Assembly: GCF_002362255.1 (NCBI RefSeq)
Contig: NZ_LPVV01000040.1
Span: 248,001 to 312,000 of the forward strand
Origin: Microbacterium sp. SZ1
GTDB taxonomy: Bacteria > Actinomycetota > Actinomycetes > Actinomycetales > Microbacteriaceae
Reading direction: 5' to 3'
DNA: 64,000 nt
Both the position numbers and the translations under genes were made by a program. The notes below the pieces were generated by a model. The model was given only the letters and a program-made list of their open reading frames with translations. It was not told the origin of the DNA and did no database searches. Positions within the stretch are counted from its first letter, which is position 1; each line of letters begins with the position of its first letter. Of this stretch, positions 47,873 to 58,803 are shown in pieces.

Positions 47873-48217
47873 TCATCCCCGATTCTTCAGCGGGTCGTGC
47901 CCCCAGTTCATGAGCGAGTACCGCCACCGCGTCTCGGTGACATCCCCGTCCGGCCTCTGCGCTCCGTGGCGAGCCACGTAGCCGACGACCTTCCGCATCC
48001 ACGCGACGTCGTCGCGCGTGAGTTCCGCTTTCTTCGTCCTCAGCAGCGTGACGATACGGCGCCCCGACCTGTGCCCCGTCGATTCGCCGCCGTCGGAATC
48101 GCCGACGGATCGGGATTCGTCGGTCTCGAGCCACTGCTCGAGCTCCTTCGGTGCCATGTTCACATCTCGCTGCCAGTCGTCCCAGACATCGGCCAGTTCG
48201 TCGTCGTGATCGGTCAT
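47873..48217 (-). CDS. DUF3140 family protein
   Basis: This 114-aa protein matches the DUF3140 pattern: an acidic N-terminus with NMAPKELEQWLETDES, then LLRTKKAELTRDDVAWMRKVVGYVARHGAQRPDG-type core (positively charged, helix-rich) and TRWRYSLMNWGHDPLK at the end. The function is unknown; the fold is sometimes noted as DNA-binding-like. It is a standalone small gene whose 3' end faces the tRNA-Leu(CAA). Confidence 0.87.
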   Translation of the reverse strand: MTDHDDELADVWDDWQRDVNMAPKELEQWLETDESRSVGDSDGGESTGHRSGRRIVTLLRTKKAELTRDDVAWMRKVVGYVARHGAQRPDGDVTETRWRYSLMNWGHDPLKNRG

Positions 48218-48334
48218 CGGTCATCCTCTCGTGGGTTCTCCGAACCTACTGCGCCCGACGGCAGGGAGAAGGGGCTTGCGCGTCTCCTCGCCTTCCGCAA
48301 GCCGCCTCGGCTTCCGGCGACGGCGCCGATGCGA

Positions 48335-48340
48335 TAGACA
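48335..48340 (+). promoter_or_regulatory. -10 box TAGACA, putative leaderless promoter of the lipase gene
   Basis: TAGACA ends 6 nt before the ATG at 48347. The final A departs from the TANNNT consensus, so this is one of the weaker cases. Confidence 0.4.
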
Positions 48341-48346
48341 CGTCAC

Positions 48347-49600
48347 ATGCGTTCGCGCACGTCCGTCGACATCTGGAGCCGCACCCGACACCGTCGGCGT
48401 GGCCTCGTGATCGGGCTGATCGCCGTCACGGTGATCGGCGGCGTCCTCGCCGTCGACGCGATCCGTCGGCACATCGAGGGCGAGGCCGACCTCGCGGGCG
48501 ACAGGACTTTCTACCGGATACCCGATCCGCTGCCGGAAGGCGAGCCGGGCGACATCGTCCGCCTCGAGGAGATCGACAGCGCGCCGCTCGGATCCGCGGC
48601 CTGGCGACTGATCTACCACACGAGAGACCTCGCGGGATCCGACGTGGCAGCCTCGGCGGTCGTGGTCGTGCCCGACACCCCGGCCCCCGCGCGCGGGCGG
48701 GCCGTCATCGCCTGGGGCCATCCCACCACGGGTGCTGCGACGCACTGCGCGCCGTCGCTCGACGTCGATCCCTTCCAGCTCATCGAGGGTCTGCACGAGT
48801 TCCTCCTCGAGGGGTACGCCGTGGTGGCGGCGGACTACCCCGGTCTCGGCGTAGCCGGCGCATCCTCGTATCTGCTCGGCGTCCCGGAGGCGAACAGCGT
48901 GCTCGACGCCGTGCGCGCGGCGGGCGACATCGACGCCGCGAAGATCGGCACGGATGTCGTCCTGTGGGGACACTCGCAGGGCGGACAGGCCGTGCTCTTC
49001 GCAGCCGAACGGGCAGAGCGTTACGCGCCGGACCTGACGGTGCACAGCGTCGCCGTCGCCGCCCCCGCGGCTGACCTGACCGAGCTCATGAGCGATGACA
49101 TCGTGAACATCTCGGGCGTCACGATCGCCTCCTACGCGATCCCCGCTTATGAGGCGGCATACGCCGAGCAGTACGGCAGCAGTGAACTCATCGCGATCCT
49201 CACGCCCGGCGGAGCCGCGGCGACCCCGCAGATGGCCGAGATGTGCCTGCTGTCGCAGAACAAGGAGATCCACGCGATCGCCGACCCGCTCATCGGACGC
49301 TACGTCACGAGCGACCCCGCGACGACGGAGCCGTGGAAGACGCTTCTCGAGGAGAACAGCGCCGGGTCATCGCCGATCCGTGTTCCGGTGTTCGTGGGGC
49401 AGGGCCTCGCCGACGAGCTCGTGAAGCCCGCGGCGACCGAGGACTATGTGGCCCTTCTGTGCGGACAGGAGACGAGAGTCAGCTTCCACCGCTACCCGAG
49501 CGTGAATCACGGACTGGCCGCTTACGCCGCGCTGCCCGACATGCTCGGCTGGCTCTCGGCGGTCAGCGCCGGCCAACCGCCGCCCTCCACCTGCCCATGA
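48347..49600 (+). CDS. Membrane-anchored or secreted LIP-type lipase/esterase
   Basis: This 417-aa alpha/beta hydrolase of the secretory-lipase (LIP) family has a basic N-terminus (RTRHRRRGLVIGLIAVTVIGG) forming a membrane anchor or uncleaved signal at residues about 19-37. The oxyanion region is AVIAWGHPTTG, the nucleophile is in LWGHSQGGQAVLF, and the catalytic His is in RYPSVNHGLAAYA. It probably degrades lipids or esters outside the membrane. It is convergent with another hydrolase gene 7 bp away. Confidence 0.88.
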   Translation: MRSRTSVDIWSRTRHRRRGLVIGLIAVTVIGGVLAVDAIRRHIEGEADLAGDRTFYRIPDPLPEGEPGDIVRLEEIDSAPLGSAAWRLIYHTRDLAGSDVAASAVVVVPDTPAPARGRAVIAWGHPTTGAATHCAPSLDVDPFQLIEGLHEFLLEGYAVVAADYPGLGVAGASSYLLGVPEANSVLDAVRAAGDIDAAKIGTDVVLWGHSQGGQAVLFAAERAERYAPDLTVHSVAVAAPAADLTELMSDDIVNISGVTIASYAIPAYEAAYAEQYGSSELIAILTPGGAAATPQMAEMCLLSQNKEIHAIADPLIGRYVTSDPATTEPWKTLLEENSAGSSPIRVPVFVGQGLADELVKPAATEDYVALLCGQETRVSFHRYPSVNHGLAAYAALPDMLGWLSAVSAGQPPPSTCP

Positions 49601-49607
49601 CCGTCGA

Positions 49608-50285
49608 TCAGTGTTCCGACATGGCCGCGATCTCCGCGATCACGCGTGGATCGGCCAACACCCGGAAGTGACCTCCGGTGTCCAGTCGCACATTGCGGCG
49701 CGCGCCGGTGAGTTCGCTGCCCTCCGGGATGTGAGGGTCGAATCGCGCGTAGACGGATACGATTCGCGAGTCGACGTCGAGGTGACGCGCGAGCGCCAGG
49801 ATCGACGGGTGCGTGGGTGCGAGCGCGCGGAGGCCGCGCACCGGCATCCATCGGGCGTACCGTGAACCGCGAAATGGCGTCGAGATCGCGACCATCCCCC
49901 GGATCCGTGCACCGGCGCGGCCGATCATCGCTGTCTTCCCGGCCAGTCCACCCTTGCTGTGCGCGACCAGCACGACGTCGGTCATCCCCGCCTCCTCGAG
50001 GAAGGTGGCGAGGATGTCGGCGGCCTCGTCGACCGGCCGCCTGTTGTGTCTCCAGGCGTCGAGCACATGAACCGGGTGTCCACGGGCGTGCAGGGCAGCG
50101 ATCATCGGCTGCATGAAGCGCCACGTCTCGTACACACCGGGCAGGATCACGATCGGCACGCCCGACCCGCCTGCGAAGTCCCGGGAATCCGTGCGATCGA
50201 ACGCCGCCCGCAGCTGCCAGGCCGCAGCGTACGCGTAGTCGGCGATCCACCACGTCAGGCGCCTCAGTGCGTCGATGTCGTCCAC
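49608..50285 (-). CDS. Alpha/beta hydrolase (lipase/esterase-like)
   Basis: This 225-aa hydrolase has the oxyanion-region VPIVILPGVYETWRFMQPM, nucleophile elbow VVLVAHSKGGLAGK (AHSKG), a RIRGMVAISTPFRGS segment typical of lipases that release fatty acids, and a late His in RLDTGGHFRVL. The GTG at 50285 lies inside the upstream hydrolase gene (22-bp overlap), implying coupled translation. The ribosome-binding site is poor. The substrate is unknown. Confidence 0.82.
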   Translation of the reverse strand: MDDIDALRRLTWWIADYAYAAAWQLRAAFDRTDSRDFAGGSGVPIVILPGVYETWRFMQPMIAALHARGHPVHVLDAWRHNRRPVDEAADILATFLEEAGMTDVVLVAHSKGGLAGKTAMIGRAGARIRGMVAISTPFRGSRYARWMPVRGLRALAPTHPSILALARHLDVDSRIVSVYARFDPHIPEGSELTGARRNVRLDTGGHFRVLADPRVIAEIAAMSEH

Positions 50286-51061
50286 CCTCTCTCGGGCACC
50301 CGCGTCGTGTCGCCCCCGCCCAGCGCATGCCCGAATCGCTCGATCGCGTCGGCCACCTCCCGCGCAGCCGTGTACTGCACATTGTGCGGCTGATCCGCGA
50401 TCTCCGCGACCTGCGCTCTTCCCGCTGAGGAGCGCAATCGCCGCACCCACTGCTGTCCGGCGACGGGGTCCCGGCCGCCGCGCATCAGAAGCATCGGCTG
50501 TGTCGCTCTCGCGATGGCGGCCTCGGTTCTGTATGCGGTCATGTGACGCGCCTGCGTCAGATACCAGCGGGGCCCGCAGCGGAGATAGTCGAAGAAGACG
50601 AGAGCGTTGACGACCGGCGCCTCCCGGAAGGTGTCGACGGTCAGGGCGAGGGCTTGTGCCGGAAGCGAGCGGTGTGCCTCGTCGACGACGGGACCGATGA
50701 GGACCAGGCCGTCCACACGATCGGGCTCCGACTGCGCCGCCTCCAGCGCCCACTGCACTCCCATCGAGTGCCCGACGAGAACGACGCGGGTGAGATCGAG
50801 CGCTCCGAGCGTCTGGGCGAGGATGCGCCCCATCGCGGCGACGTCGAGATCCTCGCCGGGTGCCGGCAGGCCGCCGAAGCCGGGGAGGTCGATCGTGATG
50901 ACCCGGCCGCGTCGGCTGAGCGCGTCGCGCAGCGGGGCGAAGTACCGGTGCGACATGCCGATGCCGTGGACGAGAACGTACGTCGGCTCCGAGAGCGGTC
51001 CGCATGCCGCGACGCGAAGAGCATGGCCCGCGACGACGATCCGCTGCCGGGCTGTGCTCAT
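50264..51061 (-). CDS. Alpha/beta hydrolase (epoxide hydrolase/haloperoxidase-like)
   Basis: This 265-aa hydrolase has the oxyanion motif YVLVHGIGMSHRYFAPL, VITIDLPGFGGLPAPG, nucleophile elbow VVLVGHSMGVQWALEAA, LLMRGGRDPV (acid region) and a late His in IADQPHNVQYTAA. It is a canonical short alpha/beta hydrolase of unknown substrate. The ATG at 51061 follows a TAGCGT -10 box by 6 nt. It overlaps the next hydrolase gene, so the two form a pair. Confidence 0.88.
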   Translation of the reverse strand: MSTARQRIVVAGHALRVAACGPLSEPTYVLVHGIGMSHRYFAPLRDALSRRGRVITIDLPGFGGLPAPGEDLDVAAMGRILAQTLGALDLTRVVLVGHSMGVQWALEAAQSEPDRVDGLVLIGPVVDEAHRSLPAQALALTVDTFREAPVVNALVFFDYLRCGPRWYLTQARHMTAYRTEAAIARATQPMLLMRGGRDPVAGQQWVRRLRSSAGRAQVAEIADQPHNVQYTAAREVADAIERFGHALGGGDTTRVPERGWTTSTH

Positions 51062-51067
51062 CCCCTC

Positions 51068-51073
51068 ACGCTA
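51068..51073 (-). promoter_or_regulatory. -10 box TAGCGT, leaderless promoter of the hydrolase pair
   Basis: TAGCGT on the minus strand ends 6 nt before the ATG at 51061. Confidence 0.55.
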
Positions 51074-51132
51074 TCCAGAGGGGCGGGGTGCTGTGAAAGC
51101 CTTGACAACCGAGAGTGCTGTCGGCAGACGAC

Positions 51133-51162
51133 GGAGGGGTGGGACCGCAGTCCCACCCCTCC
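51133..51162. terminator. Strong hairpin terminator downstream of pyk
   Basis: GGAGGGGTGGGAC (51133-51145) pairs perfectly with GTCCCACCCCTCC (51150-51162) around a CGCA loop, 18 bp after the pyk stop and before the hydrolase pair that follows on the same strand. It has the strongest perfect stem in the window and no T tract. Confidence 0.8.
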
Positions 51163-51179
51163 GCGACCGATGGATCCGG

Positions 51180-52631
51180 TCAGACCGTGGCTTCCTTGTA
51201 GATCGGAGCGGCGCCGTTCACGGCATCCCCGACCTTGTGCACGCGGATGTCGTTGGTGGATCCGACGATCCCGGGAGGGGATCCGGAGATCACGACCACC
51301 TTGTCGCCCTCGGCCGCAAGGCCGTTCGAGAGGAGGTGGTCGTCGACCTGCAGGTACATGAGGTCGGTGTGCTGCACCATGTCGACGAGGCTGGACCGGA
51401 TGCCCCAGGTCAGCGCCATGCGACGGCGGATGTCGGGCTCCGGTGTGAAGGCGAGCATCGGGATGCGCGAGCGCAGTCGCGACAGACGACGAGCCGAGTC
51501 ACCCGACTGCGTGAAGACGCAGAGGAACTTGGCATCGACGAACTCGGCGACCTCGAGGGCTGCGAGCGTGATCGCTCCGCCCTGCGTGCGCGGCTTGGCC
51601 GTGAGCGGGGCGATGCGCTCGAGCCCGTGCTCCTCGGTGGACTCGATGATGCGAGCCATCGTCTCGACGACGACGACCGGGTAGTCGCCGACGCTGGTCT
51701 CGCCCGAGAGCATGACGGCGTCTGCGCCGTCGAGCACGGCGTTCGCGACATCAGAGGTCTCGGCGCGCGTGGGCACCGGGCTGTTGATCATCGACTCGAG
51801 CATCTGCGTCGCCACGATGACCGGCTTCGCGTTGCGGCGGGCGAGCTCGACGGCGCGCTTCTGCACGATCGGCACGGCCTCGAGCGGAAGCTCGACGCCC
51901 AGGTCGCCTCGCGCGACCATGATGCCGTCGAACGCATCGACGATCTCCTCGAGCGCGTCGACCGCCTGCGGCTTCTCGACCTTGGCGATGACGGGGACGC
52001 GTACGCCCTCCTCCGCCATGATCTCGTGCACTCGCGTGACGTCGGCCGCGTTGCGCACGAACGACAGCGCGATGAGGTCGGCGCCGGTGCGCAGACCCCA
52101 GCGCAGGTCGTCCTCGTCCTTCTCGCTGAGGGCCGGGACGTTGACCGCGACGCCGGGCAGGTTGATGCCCTTGTTGTTCGAGACGGCACCGGCCACGACC
52201 ACGCGGGTCGTGACGGTCACGCCATCGGTGTCGACGACCTCGACGCGGACCTTGCCGTCGTCGATGAGCAGGAAGTCTCCGGCCTTCACGTCCTGCGGCA
52301 GACCCTTGAAGGTGGTGCCGCAGATCTCGCGATTTCCGATGATGTCCTCGGTGGTGATCTTGAAGATATCGCCCACCGCGAGCTCGTAGGGGCCGTCCTC
52401 GAAGCGGCCGAGACGGATCTTCGGGCCCTGCAGGTCGACGAGGATGGCGACGGCACGACCGGCGTCCTCCGCAGCACGACGCACGTTGGCGTAGTTGTTC
52501 TCGTGCACGGAGTAGTCGCCGTGGCTGAGGTTCAGGCGAGCGACGTCCACACCGGCGTCGATGAGTGCACGCACGGTCTCATAGGTGGAAGTTGCGGGGC
52601 CCAGGGTGGCGACGATTTTCGCGCGTCTCAA
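51180..52631 (-). CDS. pyk: Pyruvate kinase
   Basis: This 483-aa enzyme makes ATP and pyruvate from phosphoenolpyruvate and ADP in glycolysis. Motifs are RRAKIVATLGPATSTYE, VARLNLSHGDY, the catalytic Lys region VIAKVEKPQAVDAL, MVARGDLGVELPLEAVPIVQ (metal ligands) and VATQMLESMINSPVPTRAE. The start is a TTG at 52629-52631 with GGAG about 7 nt upstream; no ATG or GTG exists at the conserved N-terminus. It lies downstream of gltBD and ends in a strong hairpin. Confidence 0.97.
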   Translation of the reverse strand: MRRAKIVATLGPATSTYETVRALIDAGVDVARLNLSHGDYSVHENNYANVRRAAEDAGRAVAILVDLQGPKIRLGRFEDGPYELAVGDIFKITTEDIIGNREICGTTFKGLPQDVKAGDFLLIDDGKVRVEVVDTDGVTVTTRVVVAGAVSNNKGINLPGVAVNVPALSEKDEDDLRWGLRTGADLIALSFVRNAADVTRVHEIMAEEGVRVPVIAKVEKPQAVDALEEIVDAFDGIMVARGDLGVELPLEAVPIVQKRAVELARRNAKPVIVATQMLESMINSPVPTRAETSDVANAVLDGADAVMLSGETSVGDYPVVVVETMARIIESTEEHGLERIAPLTAKPRTQGGAITLAALEVAEFVDAKFLCVFTQSGDSARRLSRLRSRIPMLAFTPEPDIRRRMALTWGIRSSLVDMVQHTDLMYLQVDDHLLSNGLAAEGDKVVVISGSPPGIVGSTNDIRVHKVGDAVNGAAPIYKEATV

Positions 52632-52685
52632 CTGATTCTCCAGGGGGAAGGGGGATAAAAATCGGGCGACGGTGCCTGGCTCAGC

Positions 52686-54152
52686 CTACGCGTGAGCGAG
52701 GCCGATCGCGACTTGATGCGGGCCCACCGGCTCGGGCAGCACGGTCTCTCCCATCAGGAAGCGATCGACGTTCGCGGCAGCGGCGCGCCCCTCGGCGATC
52801 GCCCACACGATGAGCGACTGACCTCGACCCGCATCGCCCGCGACGAACACCCCGGGGATGCTGGACTCGTAGCGGTCGTCACGCTGGAAAGCGCCGCGGT
52901 CGGTGAGCTGCGGACGGGTGTCGTCCGTGTAGCCGTCCTGCTCGGGGCCGGTGAAGCCCATCGCGATGAGCACCAGGTCGGCCGGGATCTCGCGCTCGGT
53001 GCCGCTCTTCGGCACACGGCGTCCGTCGATGTACTCGGTCTCCGCGACGCGCAGTGCGCGCACCTCGCCGACCTCGTTCGCGAGGAACTCGACGGTCGAG
53101 GCGAGGAACACGCGCTCACCGCCCTCCTCGTGGGCGGACGAGACCTCGAAGACCGTCGGCATCATCGGCCAGGGCTGGTGCGCGGGGCGCTCGGTGCCCG
53201 GCTGCTTGCCGATCGCGAGGTTCGTGACGCTGAGAGCGCCCTGGCGGTGAGCGGTGCCGATGCAGTCAGCTCCGGTGTCGCCGCCGCCGATGACGATGAC
53301 GTGCTTGCCCTCGGCGGTGATCTGCTCGGGGACCTTGTCGCCGGCGACCGCGTGATTGGACTCGACGAGGTACTCCATCGCGAAGTGCACACCGTCGAGA
53401 TCGCGACCGGGGATGGCCAGGTCGCGCGGAACAGTGGCGCCCGTGGCGATCACGACCGCGTCGTACCGCGCCCGCAGGTCGGCCCAGGAGATGTCCTTGC
53501 CGATCTCCACGCCGGCGCGGAAGCGGGTGCCCTCCTCCTGCATCTGGCGCAGACGAGCTTCGAGCTGGCCCTTCTCCATCTTGAAGTCGGGGATGCCGTA
53601 CCGGAGGAGGCCGCCGATGCGGTCGTCGCGCTCGAAGACGGCGACGGTGTGACCCGCGCGAGTCAGCTGCTGCGCGGCGGCGAGGCCGGCGGGGCCTGAG
53701 CCGACCACGGCGACCGTCTTGCCGGTAAGCCGTGCGGGCGGCTGCGGCTCGACCCAGCCCTTGGCGAAGGCCTCGTCGATGATCGACTGCTCGATCTGCT
53801 TGATCGTCACGGCCGGTTGGTTGATTCCCAGCACGCAGGAGCTCTCGCAGGGAGCCGGGCACAGACGGCCCGTGAACTCCGGGAAGTTGTTCGTGGCGTG
53901 CAGACGGTCGATCGCCGCGCGCCCTTCGCCGCGCCAGGTGAGGTCGTTCCACTCGGGGATCAGGTTGCCCAGCGGGCAGCCCTGGTGGCAGAACGGCACA
54001 CCGCAGTCCATGCACCGACCGGCCTGGCGCTTGAGCACGGCCTGATCGCCCGCTTCATAGACCTCTTTCCAGTCCATGATGCGCACGGGAACGGGGCGCC
54101 GCGCGGGCACCTCGCGCTCCGTGACCTTCAGAAAACCCTTGGGATCAGCCAC
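52686..54152 (-). CDS. gltD: Glutamate synthase (NADPH) small subunit
   Basis: This 488-aa flavoprotein transfers electrons from NADPH to the large subunit. An N-terminal iron-sulfur region ([19 protein letters not shown], then [12 protein letters not shown]) supplies Cys ligands. FAD is bound at [22 protein letters not shown] at [17 protein letters not shown], and a C-terminal FAD motif [17 protein letters not shown] follows. The GTG at 54152 overlaps the gltB stop by 8 nt, ensuring 1:1 synthesis. Confidence 0.97.
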   Translation of the reverse strand: MADPKGFLKVTEREVPARRPVPVRIMDWKEVYEAGDQAVLKRQAGRCMDCGVPFCHQGCPLGNLIPEWNDLTWRGEGRAAIDRLHATNNFPEFTGRLCPAPCESSCVLGINQPAVTIKQIEQSIIDEAFAKGWVEPQPPARLTGKTVAVVGSGPAGLAAAQQLTRAGHTVAVFERDDRIGGLLRYGIPDFKMEKGQLEARLRQMQEEGTRFRAGVEIGKDISWADLRARYDAVVIATGATVPRDLAIPGRDLDGVHFAMEYLVESNHAVAGDKVPEQITAEGKHVIVIGGGDTGADCIGTAHRQGALSVTNLAIGKQPGTERPAHQPWPMMPTVFEVSSAHEEGGERVFLASTVEFLANEVGEVRALRVAETEYIDGRRVPKSGTEREIPADLVLIAMGFTGPEQDGYTDDTRPQLTDRGAFQRDDRYESSIPGVFVAGDAGRGQSLIVWAIAEGRAAAANVDRFLMGETVLPEPVGPHQVAIGLAHA

Positions 54153-57100
54153 CGGTCACCTCCAGGATCCGGTTCCAGACGACGTCGCCATCGGGGTCGA
54201 TGCCCTCGGCGACTGCTTCCTCGCGCATGCTCCGGACCGCGGCGTAGTCGCGCGGGAGCACCTTCGTGAACTGGCCGGCGACCTCATCGAATCGCGCCAG
54301 GATGTCGGAGCCGAGCGGGGATGCCGTCCGCTCCACGTGCTCGGCGATCAGGCTGCGCAGGACCTCGAGATCCGCCCGGTCGAGCGGCTCGAGCAGCAGC
54401 TCGCCGCTGCTGAGGGACTGCGCGTTGATCTTGCCGGTGTCGAGCGAGCGGATGTACGCAACTCCCCCGGACATGCCCGCACCGAGGTTCCGGCCGGTCG
54501 TGCCGAGGATCACCGCGACGCCGCCCGTCATGTACTCGAGTGCGTGGTCGCCCACGCCCTCGACGACGGCCGTGGCACCGGAGTTGCGCACCAGGAACCG
54601 CTCGCCGACGACACCCGACAGGAACATCGTCCCCGCCGTGGCGCCGTAGCCGATGACGTTGCCCGCGATGACGTTCTCGTGCGGGGCGATGTGCGACCCC
54701 CGGGGAGGTCGGATCGTGATGTCGCCACCGGACAGGCCCTTGCCGACGTAGTCGTTCGCGTCTCCCTCGAGACGCAGCACGATGCCGGACGGCAGGAACG
54801 CCCCGAGGGACTGGCCGGCCGTGCCGTGCAGCGTGACGTCGATGGTTCCGCGCGGCAGACCGTCGGCGCCGTGGCGGGACGTGACCTGGTGGCCGAGCAT
54901 GGTGCCGACCGCGCGCTCGGTGTTGGCGATGGGCAGCTCCGCGATCACGGGCTCGCCGTTCAGCAGCGCCGGTCCCGCGATGTCGATCAGCTGGACGTCG
55001 AAGTGCTTGTCGAGCTCGTGATCCTGCGCACGGCGGCTGCGGCGCGGCTCGCTCGCGGGGAACGCCGGACCCTCCAGCACGGGGCTGAGGTCGAGACCCT
55101 CGGCCTTCCAGTGCTCCACGGCGGCATCCACCTCGAGCAGTTCGGCGCGTCCGATGATCTCGTCGAGCGAGCGGAAGCCCAGCTCGGCGAGGATCTCGCG
55201 CACCTCCTCGGCGATGAACTCCATGAAGTTCACCACGAACTCGGGCTTGCCCGTGAAGCGCTCCCGCAGAACCGGGTTCTGCGTCGCGACGCCGACGGGG
55301 CAGGTGTCGAGGTGGCAGACGCGCATCATGATGCAGCCGCTCACGACGAGCGGCGCCGTCGCGAAGCCGAACTCCTCGGCGCCGAGCAGGGCGCCGATGA
55401 TCACGTCTCGACCCGTCTTGAGCTGGCCGTCGACCTGCACGACCACGCGGTCGCGCATGCCGTTCAGCATGAGCGTCTGCTGCGTCTCGGCCAGGCCGAG
55501 CTCCCAGGGCGTGCCCGCGTGCTTGAGCGAGTTCATCGGGCTCGCGCCCGTGCCTCCGTCGTGTCCGGAGACGAGGATGACGTCGCTGAGCGCCTTCGCC
55601 ACGCCAGCCGACACCGCGCCGATGCCCGACTGGCTGACGAGCTTCGTGTGGATGCGAGCATCGGGGTTCGCCCTCTTCAGGTCGAAGATGAGCTGCTTGA
55701 GGTCCTCGATCGAGTAGATGTCGTGGTGCGGCGGCGGCGAGATGAGTCCGACGCCCGGAGTCCCGCCGCGGGTGCGAGCCACCCAGGGGTACACCTTCTG
55801 CGGCGGGAGCTGCCCGCCCTCACCGGGTTTGGCGCCCTGGGCCAGCTTGATCTGGATGTCGTCCGCCTCGGTGAGGTACAGGCTCGTGACGCCGAAGCGA
55901 CCGGAGGCGACCTGCTTGATCGCGCTGCGGCGCTCGGGGTCCATGAGCCGGTCGACGTCCTCGCCGCCCTCACCCGTGTTGGACTTGCCGCCGAGGCGGT
56001 TCATGGCGATGGCCAGAGTCTCGTGCGCCTCCTTGGAGATCGAGCCATAGCTCATAGCTCCGGTCGAGAAGCGCTTCACGATCGCCGACACGGGCTCGAC
56101 CTCGTCGATCGGCACCGGCTTGCGGGTGCCGGTGCGGAGGGCGAACAGACCGCGCAGGGTCTTGAGCTCGGCGGCCTGATCGTCGACGAGCTTCGTGTAC
56201 TGACGGAAGATGTCGTACCGGCGCTCCCGCGTGGAGTGCTGCAGCTTGAACACCGTCTCCGGGTTGAAGAGGTGGGGCGAGCCGTCACGACGCCACTGGT
56301 ACTCGCCACCGCTCCAGAGGCGCTCGTGGGCGCGCGCCGCGGCATCCTCGGGGTAGGCGTAGTCGTGCCTGGCCTGGTTCTCGGCGAAGATCTCCTCGAT
56401 CCCGATTCCGCCGAGCTTCGACTCCGTGCGGGTGAAGTACTTGTCGATGAATTCCTCGCTCAGGCCGACGGCCTCGAACACCTGCGCGCCGGCGTACGAC
56501 GACACGGTGGAGATGCCCATCTTCGACATGATCTTCAGCACGCCCTTGCCGAGCGCGTAGATGAGGTTCTTGACCGCCTTCTCGGGGCTGATCCCCGTGA
56601 TGTACCCGGTGCGCACGAGGTGCTCGACCGTCTCCATGGCGAGATAGGGGTTGATCGCCGAGGCGCCGTAGCCGATGAGGGTCGCCACGTGATGGACCTC
56701 GCGGACGTCGCCGGCTTCGACGATCAGACCGACCTTCATGCGGTTCTCGCGGCGGATGAGGTGATGGTGCACCGCCGAGACCATGAGGAGCGACGGGATC
56801 GGAGTGAGGTCCTTGTTCGAGTCGCGGTCGGACAGGATGATGAACTCCGCGCCGCTCGCGATCGCCTCGTCGACCTCGTCGCACATCTCGGTGAGACGCT
56901 TCTCGAGCGTGTTCGATCCGACATCGAAGTGGTACAGGCCCTTGATCGTCACGCTCGAGCGATCGGGCAGCGCCTTGTCGATGTGGCGGATCTTCGCCAG
57001 CTCGTCGTTGTCGATGACCGGGAAGTCGAGTGACACCGTGCGGGTGTGATCCGGGCCCCAGCTGAGCAGGTTGCTCTCCGGGCCGAGACCGAGCTTGAGG

Positions 57101-58722
57101 CTCGTGACGACCTCTTCGCGGATCGAGTCGAGCGGCGGATTCGTCACCTGCGCGAACTGCTGCGTGAAGTAGTCGAAGAGCAGACGCGGACGCTTGCTCA
57201 GCACCGCGATCGGCGTGTCGGACCCCATCGCGCCGAGCGGCTCGACGCCGGTCTGCCCCATCGGGGTCAGGAGGATGCGGACCTCTTCCTCGGTGTAGCC
57301 GAACGTGCGCTGGCGCCGTGTGATGGATGCGGGCGGGTGCACGATGTGCTCGCGCTCCGGGAGGTCGGCGAGGCGCACGGCCCCCGCATCCAGCCACTCC
57401 TGCCAGGGGTGCATCGTCGCGAGGTCGCGCTTGATCTCCTCGTCCTCGATGATGCGCTGCTGCGCGGTGTCGACGAGGAACATCTTGCCGGGCTGCAGGC
57501 GGCCGCGGCGCTTGATGCGCTCCGGCTCGAACGTGAGCACACCGGTCTCGGAGCCGATGACGATGAGCCCGTCGGTCGTCTCGGTCCAGCGCCCCGGGCG
57601 CAGACCGTTTCGGTCGAGCGTCGCTCCGACGAGCGTGCCATCGGTGAAGATGAGGGCGGCGGGCCCGTCCCACGGCTCCATCTGGTTCGAGTGGTACTCG
57701 TAGAAGGCGCGCAGCTCGGGCGAGATGTCCGACTGCTTCTCATAGGCCTCCGGCACCATCATCATGATCGCGTGCGGCAGGCTGCGCCCGGTCAGGGTCA
57801 GCAGCTCGAGCACCTCGTCGAAGGAGGCGGAGTCGCTCGCGCCGTCGGTGCAGATGGGCAGCAGCGGCGAGACGTCGCCGAGCAGCTCGGACTCGAGCTG
57901 CGACTGGCGAGCGCGCATCCAGTTGCGGTTGCCGCCCACGGTGTTGATCTCGCCGTTGTGCGCGAGCATGCGCAGCGGCTGCGCGAGCGGCCACGACGGG
58001 AAGGTGTTCGTCGAGTAGCGCGAGTGCACGACGGCGAGCTCCGACATGAACCGCTCGTCCTGGAGGTCGGGGTAGAACGGCTCCAGCTGCAGGGTCGTGA
58101 CCATGCCCTTGTAACCGAGCGTGCGGGCCGACAGAGTGACGAAGTAGGCGCCGAGCTCATGACCGGCGCGCTTGCGAAGACGGTAGGCGACGCGGTCGAG
58201 GGCGATGCCCGTGAGCGGCGCGTCGGAGTGCGACGCTCCGCCGGCGCTGACGAAGAGCTGTTCGAAGGCCGGACGCGCCTCGTCCGCGAGCTTGCCGAGG
58301 TGCTCGTTGGCGGTCGGGACCTCGCGCCAGCCGAGCACGCGGAGTCCTTCCGACCGCGCGATCCGTTCGATCCCGGCCTTCTGCTCGCGGCGCACGCTCG
58401 AGTCGCGCGGCAGGAAGGCGAGACCGGCCGCGTACTCCCCCATCGGCGGCAGCTCGAAGTCGGTCACGGCGCGCAGGAAGGCGTCGGGCATCTGGGTGAG
58501 GATCCCGGCGCCGTCTCCGGTTCCGGCATCGGAGCCGATGGCTCCGCGGTGCTCGAGGTTGCGCAGCGCCTCCAGAGCGAGCGCGATGATGTCGTGGCCC
58601 GCCTCACCGCGCAGGGTCGCGACCATGGCGAGGCCGCAGGCGTCCTTCTCGAACGCGGGGTTGTACATGCCCTGCTTCGGGGGGTAGGCGCCGGAGGCGC
58701 CATGGGGAGGCTGAAAATACAC
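54145..58722 (-). CDS. gltB: Glutamate synthase (NADPH) large subunit
   Basis: This 1525-aa enzyme converts glutamine and 2-oxoglutarate to two glutamates. The nucleophile is Cys29 (EKDACGLAM) after a 28-residue propeptide. An N-terminal class II amidotransferase domain is followed by the FMN-binding synthase domain ([20 protein letters not shown], the loop before the 3Fe-4S Cys in [16 protein letters not shown]) and a C-terminal beta-helix ([20 protein letters not shown]). The GTG at 58722 has GAGGA 8 nt upstream. Nitrogen assimilation is thus co-located with tryptophan synthesis. Confidence 0.97.
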   Translation of the reverse strand: MYFQPPHGASGAYPPKQGMYNPAFEKDACGLAMVATLRGEAGHDIIALALEALRNLEHRGAIGSDAGTGDGAGILTQMPDAFLRAVTDFELPPMGEYAAGLAFLPRDSSVRREQKAGIERIARSEGLRVLGWREVPTANEHLGKLADEARPAFEQLFVSAGGASHSDAPLTGIALDRVAYRLRKRAGHELGAYFVTLSARTLGYKGMVTTLQLEPFYPDLQDERFMSELAVVHSRYSTNTFPSWPLAQPLRMLAHNGEINTVGGNRNWMRARQSQLESELLGDVSPLLPICTDGASDSASFDEVLELLTLTGRSLPHAIMMMVPEAYEKQSDISPELRAFYEYHSNQMEPWDGPAALIFTDGTLVGATLDRNGLRPGRWTETTDGLIVIGSETGVLTFEPERIKRRGRLQPGKMFLVDTAQQRIIEDEEIKRDLATMHPWQEWLDAGAVRLADLPEREHIVHPPASITRRQRTFGYTEEEVRILLTPMGQTGVEPLGAMGSDTPIAVLSKRPRLLFDYFTQQFAQVTNPPLDSIREEVVTSLKLGLGPESNLLSWGPDHTRTVSLDFPVIDNDELAKIRHIDKALPDRSSVTIKGLYHFDVGSNTLEKRLTEMCDEVDEAIASGAEFIILSDRDSNKDLTPIPSLLMVSAVHHHLIRRENRMKVGLIVEAGDVREVHHVATLIGYGASAINPYLAMETVEHLVRTGYITGISPEKAVKNLIYALGKGVLKIMSKMGISTVSSYAGAQVFEAVGLSEEFIDKYFTRTESKLGGIGIEEIFAENQARHDYAYPEDAAARAHERLWSGGEYQWRRDGSPHLFNPETVFKLQHSTRERRYDIFRQYTKLVDDQAAELKTLRGLFALRTGTRKPVPIDEVEPVSAIVKRFSTGAMSYGSISKEAHETLAIAMNRLGGKSNTGEGGEDVDRLMDPERRSAIKQVASGRFGVTSLYLTEADDIQIKLAQGAKPGEGGQLPPQKVYPWVARTRGGTPGVGLISPPPHHDIYSIEDLKQLIFDLKRANPDARIHTKLVSQSGIGAVSAGVAKALSDVILVSGHDGGTGASPMNSLKHAGTPWELGLAETQQTLMLNGMRDRVVVQVDGQLKTGRDVIIGALLGAEEFGFATAPLVVSGCIMMRVCHLDTCPVGVATQNPVLRERFTGKPEFVVNFMEFIAEEVREILAELGFRSLDEIIGRAELLEVDAAVEHWKAEGLDLSPVLEGPAFPASEPRRSRRAQDHELDKHFDVQLIDIAGPALLNGEPVIAELPIANTERAVGTMLGHQVTSRHGADGLPRGTIDVTLHGTAGQSLGAFLPSGIVLRLEGDANDYVGKGLSGGDITIRPPRGSHIAPHENVIAGNVIGYGATAGTMFLSGVVGERFLVRNSGATAVVEGVGDHALEYMTGGVAVILGTTGRNLGAGMSGGVAYIRSLDTGKINAQSLSSGELLLEPLDRADLEVLRSLIAEHVERTASPLGSDILARFDEVAGQFTKVLPRDYAAVRSMREEAVAEGIDPDGDVVWNRILEVTGG

Positions 58723-58783
58723 CTGAACCGTCCTCAGATCTACGGATGACCCGGGGACGTCATTGGCCGGGCTGATGCGATGG

Positions 58784-58797
58784 GGTCCGCACGGACC
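58784..58797. terminator. Possible small hairpin after lgt
   Basis: GGTCCG-CA-CGGACC is a perfect 6-bp stem 7 bp downstream of the lgt stop, within the 81-bp gltB leader region. The inner 12 bases equal the inner hairpin of the terminator at 29463-29474 read on the other strand. It has no T tract, so its role as a terminator or attenuator is tentative. Confidence 0.35.
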
Positions 58798-58803
58798 GGT
58801 CGG

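Noticed and set aside
54076..57033. 985-codon open frame on the plus strand opposite gltB
   Set aside because: gltB on the other strand has full catalytic motifs over the same bases; the plus-strand translation shows only repetitive Asp/Arg/Val-rich sequence.
58723..58803. Riboswitch or glutamine-sensing leader ahead of gltB
   Set aside because: The 81-bp gap is too short and contains only one small hairpin and a -10-like TAGATC; no known riboswitch core is recognisable.
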